From an uncultured Clostridia bacterium (lineage in GTDB: Bacteria > Bacillota > Clostridia > Oscillospirales > Ruminococcaceae): a stretch of 62,819 nt of DNA. Shown here piece after piece: positions 8,631-17,167 of the stretch. The translations under genes were made by a program, and so were the position numbers. The stretch is from NCBI GenBank assembly GCA_947586185.1, contig CANPXN010000012.1, positions 1 to 62,819 on the forward strand. Reading direction: 5' to 3'. Within the stretch, counting starts at the first letter, position 1; the number at the start of each line of letters is the position of its first letter. The notes under the pieces are model-generated. The model was given only the letters and a program-made list of their open reading frames with translations, searched no databases and was not told the DNA's origin.

Positions 8631-10028
8631 TCAATATTTATGACTTTTTAAATTATCACAAATCCTCTGGCGCATCATTCCAGCCATTCTTTCCTGTATC
8701 CAGTGAGAACCGTCCGTACACTCTCTATCCCTCATTTCAAGATAAGTGTGCTCATTCACCTTATCTACCATTCCCAATGTCAGATAAGCATGAGCATTTA
8801 TGCACCATGGACTTTTGCATCCATATCCAATTTCCTGATATTCTATCGGCTTATCTATATTCTTATAAATATTTGTAAACCTATCATTTTTACAACAAAA
8901 AACAGCTTCCCCGTTATCAAGATTCATAATAAAAGAACCTCTTCCTGCAATGCAGTATTCTGTCTGCTTTTTCAAGGTCTTCATTTTGTAATCGAACATA
9001 GATGAATTGAAAACACCCCAAGTTTTTTCAAATTCCTCTTCGCTTAATTTAGAGAATAACGGTATATTTTTCTTGGTTTCATCTCTTGAAACTGAAACAT
9101 GTGGCAGTGCACCGAAATTCTCCATAGAAAAACTTTTTATCTCATCTATATAAGGAATAAGCTCATCATGAGGAACAAGTTCAATTGTTAATGAAGCGCC
9201 GTGCTCTTTGATCATTTGTATGTTTTCAACATACTTTTCAAGGAGATTCCTTCTCTTTAATTCAGCATAATGAAATGAGCATTTAAAAATGATCCTATCA
9301 TTCATATTAAACTCCAATATCTGCTTTATGCTTTTACTAATTAGTGCATTTGTTACAACCTCAATATAATGTCCCTCATATAATAATTCTCTTATGATAT
9401 CGGGCAGTTCCTCACATAATAAGGTTTCTCCCATTCCGCATAAATTAATAAATGCCGTTCCACCGATTCTCTTTCTTGAGAAAGCACGGCGTACAAACTG
9501 CGGTGAATGATAAACCACTTCTCTTTCATATAAATCATTATTTCGCCCAACATAACAATATTGACACCGTAAATTACATGTTTCAACAGGAACAGCTATA
9601 TCAGCATAACAAATAATTTTATCCATATCCCCCGGTTCTTCAACGCTGCTCATCGCCTCATCATAAAGGGCGATTTGCTTTTTTTCGTATTCAGGAAGAT
9701 AGGCTTTTACCGCTTCATTTATATGTATGACTTCTCCGTCCCATATCTTTTTTATATCGTTTTTTATGCTTTTATAAAGCTCTGTAGACTGAACAGCAAC
9801 CATTACTACCGTGTTTTTCAGCCTTGGCAATATGTCAGGAGATTGACATTTTAATTCTTTGCCACTATATGTAGCCAATACCCCCCCCCACTTATGCTTG
9901 TCCACGTCAACTATATATGTTATGCTTATATCAGGGCTTATTTTATCAATAACTCCGCGTAAATAACGTCCACAACCCCAGATCACAAAGTTTTTGTTTT
10001 CTTTTACAGAATTTTCGTATATATTCAT
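8631..10028 (-). CDS. Radical SAM protein with N-terminal Rossmann-like module and SPASM-like C-terminus
   Basis: 465 residues. The N-terminal hundred residues form the cluster's shared module (NFVIWGCGRYLRG, then VDVDKHKWGG). A radical SAM core follows with the CX3CX2C cluster CNLRCQYC near residue 176 and FINLCGMGETLL. The C-terminal part has cysteines in CIAGRG, AVFCCKN and GCKSPWC that could hold an auxiliary cluster, as in SPASM proteins. Its place between glycosyltransferases suggests radical modification of a glycan or lipid-linked sugar. A tract of nine G at 9891-9899 lies inside the reading frame at the WGG motif and could cause slippage. The reaction is unknown. Confidence 0.8.
   Translation of the reverse strand: MNIYENSVKENKNFVIWGCGRYLRGVIDKISPDISITYIVDVDKHKWGGVLATYSGKELKCQSPDILPRLKNTVVMVAVQSTELYKSIKNDIKKIWDGEVIHINEAVKAYLPEYEKKQIALYDEAMSSVEEPGDMDKIICYADIAVPVETCNLRCQYCYVGRNNDLYEREVVYHSPQFVRRAFSRKRIGGTAFINLCGMGETLLCEELPDIIRELLYEGHYIEVVTNALISKSIKQILEFNMNDRIIFKCSFHYAELKRRNLLEKYVENIQMIKEHGASLTIELVPHDELIPYIDEIKSFSMENFGALPHVSVSRDETKKNIPLFSKLSEEEFEKTWGVFNSSMFDYKMKTLKKQTEYCIAGRGSFIMNLDNGEAVFCCKNDRFTNIYKNIDKPIEYQEIGYGCKSPWCINAHAYLTLGMVDKVNEHTYLEMRDRECTDGSHWIQERMAGMMRQRICDNLKSHKY
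9891..9899 (-). repeat. Poly-G(9) tract inside the radical SAM gene
   Basis: Nine consecutive C on the plus strand read as TGG GGG GGG GTA in the radical SAM frame. The current length keeps the frame open; gain or loss of one base would truncate the protein near residue 45. Confidence 0.9.
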
Positions 10029-10038
10029 ACTTTCTCCT

Positions 10039-11307
10039 TTATTCTATGATTAGCTTAGTCAGCTTTTCATACTCATAAATCAACTTTTTATTATCATAAT
10101 AATAGCGCCCACATGTTAAAAATTCTTCAATATACTTTTCAGCAAGGTACTCAGAATCTATGACATTAATGTATGGAAGATAGCTTATCCACTCATATAC
10201 TCCTTTTACCTTTCCGGTAAGATTATCAAACGCAATACATGGTGTCCCTGATATTGCACAAAGAAGCATACAGTGTAGTCTATCGGTTAAAACGACTTTG
10301 CTTTTCTGAACAATTTTTAGCTTTTCATCCACTACATCATCAATATGTTCTAAAACAGGAATTTCATCTGAATACATATTCATTTCAGAAGCTATTATAC
10401 CCTTTTCAGTTATTTTGGCTTTAATCTTTTCTTTAAATGAAGGTGAAATTATACATTCTTTGTCATCTCTGAAGCATAAAGTTACGCCATCTCTTCTGAA
10501 CACTTCATTGTTTTGGTTCATAAATAGAACCATATCAGGTATATATTCACAATGAATATTTTTGCTGAATATCTTTTGTGCTATTTCATAAGAATGTCTG
10601 TCTCTTAAACATATAGTCAAATTCTTATGCTTATTATACACGGAAATACTCGTATCCAATTCGTTTTTTCCATATTCATCATCGCTGAAATAAATTGTAT
10701 TAGGCAGCAGTACCACTTTATTGTCAGGAAATGCTGTAATTATTTTCCTTATAGCCGATTCTCCGCAATACATCCACAGCGAACCAATATAACCACCACC
10801 AGTAATAGTTATTATATCGTCATGATTAACACATTGCTTTAATATTCTAATTCCATGCTCACATATTAAAGCCGGAACCTCTGTAACATCAATATCAGGA
10901 AAATACCTTTCAAAGAAAAGCCTTTCTGCTTTTATAATCGCAAAATCTCCAACATTAGTGGATGTATGGGTATTCATTAAAAATAAATGTCTGTCGGTTT
11001 TATTAAGATTAATTTTTTCTTTTACCCAGAATTCTGTAAAAAGGCAGTAATTTGCATAACCATAATTATTTAACTGCGATGCTATTTCTTTTTCATAATT
11101 AGGCGCTGCTATTACAATCATTATACTGCTTTTACGCTTAATAAGATCTTCCGGAGAAATTATCTCTATTTCATTCCAAGTGGTACCCCAAAAAGCAGAA
11201 TTATTGTCAACGATAAATTCAATACGTTCTACTCCCATTTCGTTGATAAACCACTTTCCAACATACCCTAAACCAAATACTGCTATCATATTTTCTGATA
11301 CGCTCAT
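10039..11307 (-). CDS. Polysaccharide pyruvyl transferase family protein with N-terminal Rossmann-like module
   Basis: 422 residues. Residues about 6-95 are the shared module (IAVFGLGYVGKW, FIVDNNSAFWGT, SPEDL). From residue 108 the PS_pyruv_trans-type fold begins: NTHTSTNVGDFAI, ITGGGYIGSLW, a CLRDRHSYE stretch and a C-terminal LTDRLHCMLLCAISGTP segment typical of this family. Members add pyruvyl ketals to exopolysaccharide sugars using phosphoenolpyruvate, but many are only structurally related. Role in capsule or teichoic-acid-like polymer decoration is inferred from the neighbours. Confidence 0.75.
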   Translation of the reverse strand: MSVSENMIAVFGLGYVGKWFINEMGVERIEFIVDNNSAFWGTTWNEIEIISPEDLIKRKSSIMIVIAAPNYEKEIASQLNNYGYANYCLFTEFWVKEKINLNKTDRHLFLMNTHTSTNVGDFAIIKAERLFFERYFPDIDVTEVPALICEHGIRILKQCVNHDDIITITGGGYIGSLWMYCGESAIRKIITAFPDNKVVLLPNTIYFSDDEYGKNELDTSISVYNKHKNLTICLRDRHSYEIAQKIFSKNIHCEYIPDMVLFMNQNNEVFRRDGVTLCFRDDKECIISPSFKEKIKAKITEKGIIASEMNMYSDEIPVLEHIDDVVDEKLKIVQKSKVVLTDRLHCMLLCAISGTPCIAFDNLTGKVKGVYEWISYLPYINVIDSEYLAEKYIEEFLTCGRYYYDNKKLIYEYEKLTKLIIE

Positions 11308-11334
11308 TATAATCCTTTCATTACAAAATTCAAA

Positions 11335-13782
11335 TTAATTTTCAGCTATTTTATTAATAAGGCTCTGAATGGAATTAGGAAATGCTTCTGTATAAACCTT
11401 TTTATTTTTATTCCAGCATATATCTAAGTTGTTAATTTTATCCATAATATATTTATCCGATTCATCTGCCCATATAGTATACTCTTCAGTTTCATAGCTG
11501 TTCAAATCTATAACAAAAAGCTTTTCCTTTACTCCGGAATAACAATACAGTTTACCATCATGTAATTTACTACATCTAAACGCCATCAAGTTATCTTTGG
11601 AATTATCATATATGTTAAACTTTTCTACAGATTTTGAGTGAACATCAATACATACAGCTTCGTTTGCTAAATATGGAACTGCATAAATTTTCTCGTTATA
11701 GTAGAAAATGTTATTAAACGCTACTCTACCGGATAAATTTAACCATTCAGGCTTATGCAATAATGTAAATTCATCTGTAAACGGATCATAGCAACAAAAT
11801 GAACCATCTGCACATGACCACCAGCAATTTTTCCCATCCGAACATATTGCATTAATTGATGGTTTGCAATTTTGTATACAACGTACTTTTATTTCCATTG
11901 TATTAGTATCTATTTCCACAAGCACATTGCTTTCATATGTACCAAGATATACTTTATCACCAATTTCAGCATGGCCGTAACGAAAGAATATTGCTACAGA
12001 ATGACCGACAGTCTTTTCCAGTTCTTCTATCCATTCATCAAAATACTCAAGCTCCTGAGTGTGTATATTATAACGAACAATCGATCTATATGTTCCCGGA
12101 ATCAAATATACATAATCACCTTTTGCAAATGTTTCAAAAAACAAGTTCACAGATTGCACATATTTTGTATCAATATAGATAAATTGATATTTATCAGTTT
12201 CTGCGTTATATATTAAAACTTCATTATTATAATTAGGTGTAAATAACATGTTAGAGTTACCAAAACGAGTCATTGCAAGAAAAGGTGTTACCCCTATGTT
12301 TTCCTGAAGTTTAATTTTTAGGTATTTAGTTTTATGATTTTTAAAATTATATACACCTATACGGCTGCATGAAATCGCAGGAAAAACCAATAAATCCTTA
12401 TATATATCCATGGTATCTAATTTGAGATGAATATCATTTTCGGAAAACCTCGTAAATATGCTTTCCAAGAGACAGGGCTTTCCCGTATTTAAATATAGGT
12501 GATGTACAGAACTATAACTTCCATAATATGCATCGCTTAATGCTATTGCTCTGTCAAGGTCAGGCGTATCATCATAAATTCCCCAACCTCCCTTTTTATA
12601 TTTTTCAACTATACTGCAGAATCGTTTCCAAAGCTTAGGATTTGTTGACTTTATTGTACTTTCCAAAAGCGGATGAGGTCTCCAAAGCAATACTACTTTT
12701 TCTTTATTTTTATAAAAAACCCCGAATACATCCTCGTATTTATTTAATGCTAACTCGCCATATGTAAGAAAAGTGCCTAAGTTTGTATTGTAAAATACAA
12801 CTTTCTTTCGACTTCCATCAGAATTTTGTATAATTCTAAGCCATTTTTCTGGTATATCTATATCTTCAACTTTTGTATTAAGAACTTTATCAATTTTTGG
12901 AGAAGTGTAAACTGATATCTTATTTTCAAGAAGCTTCCTGTTATCGCATTTCTGAAACTTTAGCATCTCATTAATATATATCTGTCGCATATTTTCTGAC
13001 TGCACAATTACCTTATCAGCATTTACTACTGCCGGCTGGTGAATCAAATGCTTCATGTTGTCAATAGCAAGTCGGTCGCTTGGATCAATTTCACCAAGTA
13101 TAAAATAAGGAACATACACGAGGCAATCGGTATACTTTTTTAAATTTGAAGAATAGAACATTGGATGAACACTTGTTACTCTGTTATTATGATCATATGG
13201 ATTATGAATATATATTTTATCAGGCCGTTTAGCGATTATATTATATTTTGTCCAATCAGTTATTGGAACATAATCAGGATAACCATCACTTTCAACATGC
13301 ATATTTCCAAATGTCAAATCAGAATTTCTGTCAAAATAAGGAATAGGCATAACTATAGCATTACAGTTTTCATCTTCATTTGCTTTTTTCCAAAAGCTTT
13401 CCATACTATCCCACATCGACGCTTTATACGGACAAAATACTATTTCAAGCTTTACCTTCTCGTCAATAATTAAGTTTTTCAAAGAAACTACTTTTGAATT
13501 CAATAGCTCATAAATTTGATTTATGCTATCATTTTCAGAAATTGCATTACTCATTTTTAAAAGCAAAGATAATATTTCTTTCTCAAAATTTGTGTATTTT
13601 TCACCTTTCTCATCAGATAAATCAGATGATATGCCTTCACACACAAATTTTACAGCAGTAGTGCAATCTCTTAGCATAGGTTGCGCCAACTCCGGACGCT
13701 GTGATACCGATAAAACATAATTTAGCCCATCTAAAACAGTATTTACCAAATCAATATATTGCTGTTTTTCATTCGTCCTCAA
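11335..13782 (-). CDS. Glycerophosphotransferase-like protein fused to a beta-propeller
   Basis: About 815 residues, first gene of the operon. Residues about 110-470 resemble CDP-glycerol:glycerophosphotransferases of teichoic acid synthesis (GT-B fold): FCPYKASMWDSMESFW, VVFYNTNLGTF, LLWRPHPL and SDAYYGSYSS. Residues about 480-810 consist of repeated strands such as VLIYNAETDKY, VEIDTNTMEIKV and CCYDPFTDEF, spaced 40-50 residues, like a beta-propeller. No membrane segment or signal peptide is evident. The frame opens at TTG 13803, but TTG 13782 is better placed behind AAGGTG; no ATG is available. The transferase assignment is weaker than the propeller pattern. Confidence 0.65.
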   Translation of the reverse strand: MRTNEKQQYIDLVNTVLDGLNYVLSVSQRPELAQPMLRDCTTAVKFVCEGISSDLSDEKGEKYTNFEKEILSLLLKMSNAISENDSINQIYELLNSKVVSLKNLIIDEKVKLEIVFCPYKASMWDSMESFWKKANEDENCNAIVMPIPYFDRNSDLTFGNMHVESDGYPDYVPITDWTKYNIIAKRPDKIYIHNPYDHNNRVTSVHPMFYSSNLKKYTDCLVYVPYFILGEIDPSDRLAIDNMKHLIHQPAVVNADKVIVQSENMRQIYINEMLKFQKCDNRKLLENKISVYTSPKIDKVLNTKVEDIDIPEKWLRIIQNSDGSRKKVVFYNTNLGTFLTYGELALNKYEDVFGVFYKNKEKVVLLWRPHPLLESTIKSTNPKLWKRFCSIVEKYKKGGWGIYDDTPDLDRAIALSDAYYGSYSSVHHLYLNTGKPCLLESIFTRFSENDIHLKLDTMDIYKDLLVFPAISCSRIGVYNFKNHKTKYLKIKLQENIGVTPFLAMTRFGNSNMLFTPNYNNEVLIYNAETDKYQFIYIDTKYVQSVNLFFETFAKGDYVYLIPGTYRSIVRYNIHTQELEYFDEWIEELEKTVGHSVAIFFRYGHAEIGDKVYLGTYESNVLVEIDTNTMEIKVRCIQNCKPSINAICSDGKNCWWSCADGSFCCYDPFTDEFTLLHKPEWLNLSGRVAFNNIFYYNEKIYAVPYLANEAVCIDVHSKSVEKFNIYDNSKDNLMAFRCSKLHDGKLYCYSGVKEKLFVIDLNSYETEEYTIWADESDKYIMDKINNLDICWNKNKKVYTEAFPNSIQSLINKIAEN

Positions 13783-13884
13783 CAAATACACCTTCTCATA
13801 CAATGAAACATTTCGTTCATAGAATTAACTATCAATCACCTCAAGAATAATTTTAATAAACTACACTCTTTTACACTTAATAAA

Positions 13885-13913
13885 ATTATATCATCTATAG
13901 GGAAAATTGTCAA
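13885..13913 (-). promoter_or_regulatory. Consensus promoter of the surface-glycan operon
   Basis: Perfect minus-strand TTGACA and TATAAT with a 17-nt spacer. Transcription would begin near 13878, about 95 nt before the first start codon, and read the whole block down to 2717. The remainder of 13804-14010 shows no gene. Confidence 0.85.
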
Positions 13914-14013
13914 TATTTGCGTCTCATCCGCAGTAATTTACAAGTCATGTAAATGCTCTAATTACATTATTTAATATCCAAAGCTCATACTTAAAATATT
14001 ATGAAATTAAGCC

Positions 14014-14042
14014 TTGATATCAATAGAAAAAAATGATATAAT
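14014..14042 (+). promoter_or_regulatory. SigA-type promoter of hydG
   Basis: TTGATA and TATAAT are separated by 17 nt, 79 nt upstream of the hydG start. Confidence 0.75.
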
Positions 14043-14051
14043 TATATTTAT

Positions 14052-14075
14052 CACAGACATCATTCTGTGTTTTTT
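14052..14075 (+). promoter_or_regulatory. Short terminator-like hairpin in the hydG leader
   Basis: CACAGA and TCTGTG flank a 6-nt loop and are followed by six T. It lies about 10 nt after the -10 box, so it forms at the very 5' end of the transcript. The stem is short; function as an early attenuator or as mRNA-end protection is uncertain. Confidence 0.4.
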
Positions 14076-14121
14076 ACTAACGGAGAAGAATTTCTGATCC
14101 GAAAGAAAGGAATTATGTTTT

Positions 14122-15561
14122 ATGTACGATCCAAAATCAAGCTGCGCTGACGAGTTTATTGACAATCAGGAGATTCTTGATACTCTTGAATATGCAGAAA
14201 AAAACAAAAGTAATATTGAGCTTATTGACAGCATTCTCGAAAAAGCAAAACCTCAGTATACCGACAAGGGCACTTTTTGCGCAGGACTGTCTCATCGTGA
14301 AGCATCCGTGCTTCTTGCTTGTGATATTCCTGAAAAGGTTGAACAAATGTATAAGCTTGCCGAGGAAATAAAGAATGCTTTTTACGGTAACAGAATCGTA
14401 ATCTTCGCACCTCTCTACCTTTCAAATTACTGTGTTAACGCATGCGTTTACTGTCCTTATCATGCTAAAAACAAACACATACCTCGTAAAAAGCTTACTC
14501 AAGAGGAAGTAAAAAATGAAGTTATAGCTCTTCAGGACATGGGTCATAAAAGACTTGCAATAGAATCAGGCGAAGACCCTGTCAACAACCCGATCGAATA
14601 CATTCTTGAATGTATCAAAACAATTTATTCTATCAAGCATAAAAACGGAGCTATTCGACGTGTAAATGTAAACATTGCCGCTACAACAGTTGAAAATTAC
14701 AAAAAACTCAAGGATGCCGGTATCGGCACATACATTCTCTTCCAGGAAACATACCACAAGGAAAGCTACCTGAAGCTTCATCCAGCAGGTCCTAAACATG
14801 ATTACAACTATCACACAGAAGCTATGGACAGAGCCATGGAGGGCGGTATTGACGATGTAGGTCTTGGTGTTTTGTTTGGTCTGGAGCTTTACAAATATGA
14901 ATTTGCCGGTCTTCTTATGCACGCAGAGCACCTTGAAGCAAAGTTCGGCGTAGGTCCTCATACTATTAGCGTACCAAGAATCAAACGCGCTGATGATATT
15001 GATCCTTCCGCATTTGATAATGGTATCAGTGACGAAATCTTTGAAAAAATTTGTGCACTTATCCGTATTGCAGTTCCTTATACAGGAATGATCATTTCAA
15101 CCCGTGAAAGTCAGGAGGTCCGTGAAAAGGTTCTTCACCTTGGTGTATCACAGGTTAGCGGAGGATCACGTACCTCAGTTGGCGGCTATGCCGAGGATCA
15201 GCGTCCTCACGATACGGAACAGTTTGACGTTTCCGACCAGAGAACTCTTGATGAAGTCGTAAGGTGGCTTATGGAAATGGGATATATTCCATCATTCTGT
15301 ACGGCATGCTACCGTGAAGGCAGAACTGGCGATAGATTCATGAGTCTTTGCAAAAGTGGACAGATTCAGAACTGCTGTCACCCTAATGCACTTATGACTC
15401 TTAAGGAATTTCTTATGGACTATGCTTCCGAGGAAACAAAAGCTATTGGCGAAGAACTTATAAAAGCACAGCTTAATAATATCAAGACTGATAAGGTAAA
15501 AGAAATATGCCGTGATCACCTGGAAAAAATTGAGCAGGGCATACGTGATTTCAGGTTCTAA
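14122..15561 (+). CDS. hydG: [FeFe]-hydrogenase maturase HydG (radical SAM tyrosine lyase)
   Basis: HydG cleaves tyrosine to supply the CO and cyanide ligands of the hydrogenase H-cluster. The 479-residue protein has the radical SAM CX3CX2C cluster in SNYCVNACVYCPYHAKN near residue 100. Its C-terminus carries the auxiliary-cluster motif that separates HydG from ThiH: CTACYREGRTGD followed by CKSGQIQNCCHPNAL. Length and the N-terminal ThiH-like region fit the family. The ATG at 14122 follows GAAAGGA. A TM1266-type regulator gene begins 2 nt after the stop. HydE, HydF and the hydrogenase itself are not in this window. Confidence 0.95.
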   Translation: MYDPKSSCADEFIDNQEILDTLEYAEKNKSNIELIDSILEKAKPQYTDKGTFCAGLSHREASVLLACDIPEKVEQMYKLAEEIKNAFYGNRIVIFAPLYLSNYCVNACVYCPYHAKNKHIPRKKLTQEEVKNEVIALQDMGHKRLAIESGEDPVNNPIEYILECIKTIYSIKHKNGAIRRVNVNIAATTVENYKKLKDAGIGTYILFQETYHKESYLKLHPAGPKHDYNYHTEAMDRAMEGGIDDVGLGVLFGLELYKYEFAGLLMHAEHLEAKFGVGPHTISVPRIKRADDIDPSAFDNGISDEIFEKICALIRIAVPYTGMIISTRESQEVREKVLHLGVSQVSGGSRTSVGGYAEDQRPHDTEQFDVSDQRTLDEVVRWLMEMGYIPSFCTACYREGRTGDRFMSLCKSGQIQNCCHPNALMTLKEFLMDYASEETKAIGEELIKAQLNNIKTDKVKEICRDHLEKIEQGIRDFRF

Positions 15562-15563
15562 CC

Positions 15564-15809
15564 ATGGAAACAAGAGTTGCGGTAATATCAGTAATTGTTG
15601 AAGATATTGCAGGAGTCAAAACACTTAACGATATTCTTCATAATTACAGTGAATACATAATTGGTCGTATGGGGATTCCATACAAGCACAAAAGTATAAA
15701 TATTATCAGTATAGCAGTTGACGCTCCTCAAGACACGATCAGTGCAATAGCTGGCAAAATAGGAAGAATTGACGGAATCACCAGTAAAACTATGTATTCA
15801 AAATATTAA
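15564..15809 (+). CDS. TM1266-type iron-only hydrogenase system regulator
   Basis: An 81-residue single-domain protein with an ACT/NikR-like ferredoxin fold pattern: TRVAVISVIVED, YIIGRMGIPY and INIISIAVDAP. It matches the small putative regulators encoded beside hydrogenase maturation genes (TM1266 family). It starts 2 nt after hydG, so the two are cotranscribed and probably translationally coupled. No DNA-binding helix is obvious; ligand and target are unknown. Confidence 0.85.
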   Translation: METRVAVISVIVEDIAGVKTLNDILHNYSEYIIGRMGIPYKHKSINIISIAVDAPQDTISAIAGKIGRIDGITSKTMYSKY

Positions 15810-15847
15810 AGGGTATATTGCCTAATATCAAAACTGATAAAATATAA

Positions 15848-15881
15848 AAAACATCCACAGTTTTATTGTGGATGTTTTTTA
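15848..15881 (+). terminator. Bidirectional terminator after hydG operon
   Basis: A 12-bp perfect stem (AAAACATCCACA with TGTGGATGTTTT) and a T run. It separates the plus-strand hydG pair from the convergent AAA+ ATPase gene. Confidence 0.9.
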
Positions 15882-15896
15882 TATAAATATCTTATA

Positions 15897-17099
15897 CTAA
15901 GAATCGCTGCTGTTTTTAACAAGCAGATGATTTATAAACTGCTTAGCTGTTCTTGCAGAACGTCCTACACCCTGCAATGCAAAAGCCTCTGCCTGAGTTG
16001 CAAGCTCCTTTTCGTTCATATCAATATTATGTTTTTTTGCAAGACCCAAAACAATCTCCATGTATGCGTTTTTATCCGGTTTTGAAAATGTAACTGTAAG
16101 CCCAAAACGTGCAGAAAGAGAAATAAGCTCCTGAATCGTATCATTACGATGAACATCATCTCCGTCACGGTCTGAAAAACGTTCCTTGACAAGATGACGT
16201 CGGTTGCTTGTTGCGTAAATTGCAATATTATCCGCTCTTGCAGAAACAGAGCCTTCAAGAGTTGCTTTCAAAGCTCCGAAGCAGTCATCATCAGAAGAAA
16301 ATGACAGATCGTCAATAAATAATATAAATTTAAGGGGATTGCGGCTTATGCTGTCAATGATATGCGGAATATCACGAAGCTGCTCCTTTGTTACTTCTAT
16401 AAGTCTTAAACCTTTGTCTGAATACTCGTTTACAATAGCCTTTACTGTGGAGGATTTTCCTGTTCCGGCATCTCCGCAAAGCAATACGTTTTGAGCAGGC
16501 TTTCCGCTCATAAGCGCAAGAGTATTGTTAATAACAGCCTCGCGTTCCCTTTTATATCCGATTAAATCACTGAGCCTTGTATCATCCGGATAGCGGACAG
16601 GAGTTATTTTTCCATTCTTTATAATAAACATAGTATATTTAGCATATATTCCATATCCGTAAATATTGATTTTCTCAATACGCTTCTTATACTCATCCTT
16701 GATAACAAAATCAGAATTTTTCCACTGAGGCAGAAATCCACTGTATCGTATATGCTCGGCAACATCAGCCGGAGTCAGACTTGCAATACGCTGCAAAACA
16801 TCAAGCTCATTTGAAACGCACTGTTCAATCAGCTCATCAATTGTTTCACCCTCAGCATGCCGAATAATATATGAATTTTCATCCTCAAGAATAAGATTAA
16901 GCATATACTTGCTGAGATTTTCAGACTTTTTATAGAGCTCATATACAAATTTTGAATAGAGCTGAATCTGACCTAAGGTGTCGCTTTCATCAGCTGCAAG
17001 AAGATTTGAAAGTGTTTCAATAACTCTGTCTTTCAGAATGCCTCTAAAAATTACAAGCGAATTAAGTCCAAAATCCAGTTCTTTTAAATCACAATTCAT
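15897..17099 (-). CDS. AAA+ ATPase, DUF815 family
   Basis: 400 residues. The first 190 have no recognised motif. The C-terminal AAA+ domain has Walker A GDAGTGKSS near residue 205, Walker B ILFIDDLSF, sensor 1 ATSNRR and the long DUF815-type segment GVGRSARTAKQF near the end. The family is widespread in Firmicutes and Proteobacteria with no settled function. Its gene is separate from ilvD by 68 nt and convergent with hydG. ATG at 17099 follows AAAGGAAG. Confidence 0.85.
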   Translation of the reverse strand: MNCDLKELDFGLNSLVIFRGILKDRVIETLSNLLAADESDTLGQIQLYSKFVYELYKKSENLSKYMLNLILEDENSYIIRHAEGETIDELIEQCVSNELDVLQRIASLTPADVAEHIRYSGFLPQWKNSDFVIKDEYKKRIEKINIYGYGIYAKYTMFIIKNGKITPVRYPDDTRLSDLIGYKREREAVINNTLALMSGKPAQNVLLCGDAGTGKSSTVKAIVNEYSDKGLRLIEVTKEQLRDIPHIIDSISRNPLKFILFIDDLSFSSDDDCFGALKATLEGSVSARADNIAIYATSNRRHLVKERFSDRDGDDVHRNDTIQELISLSARFGLTVTFSKPDKNAYMEIVLGLAKKHNIDMNEKELATQAEAFALQGVGRSARTAKQFINHLLVKNSSDS

Positions 17100-17167
17100 T
17101 TTACAAAACTTCCTTTAATCAGAATAATCCCCGAATTTGATAACGGGAATTTAGGAATACCCAACTA

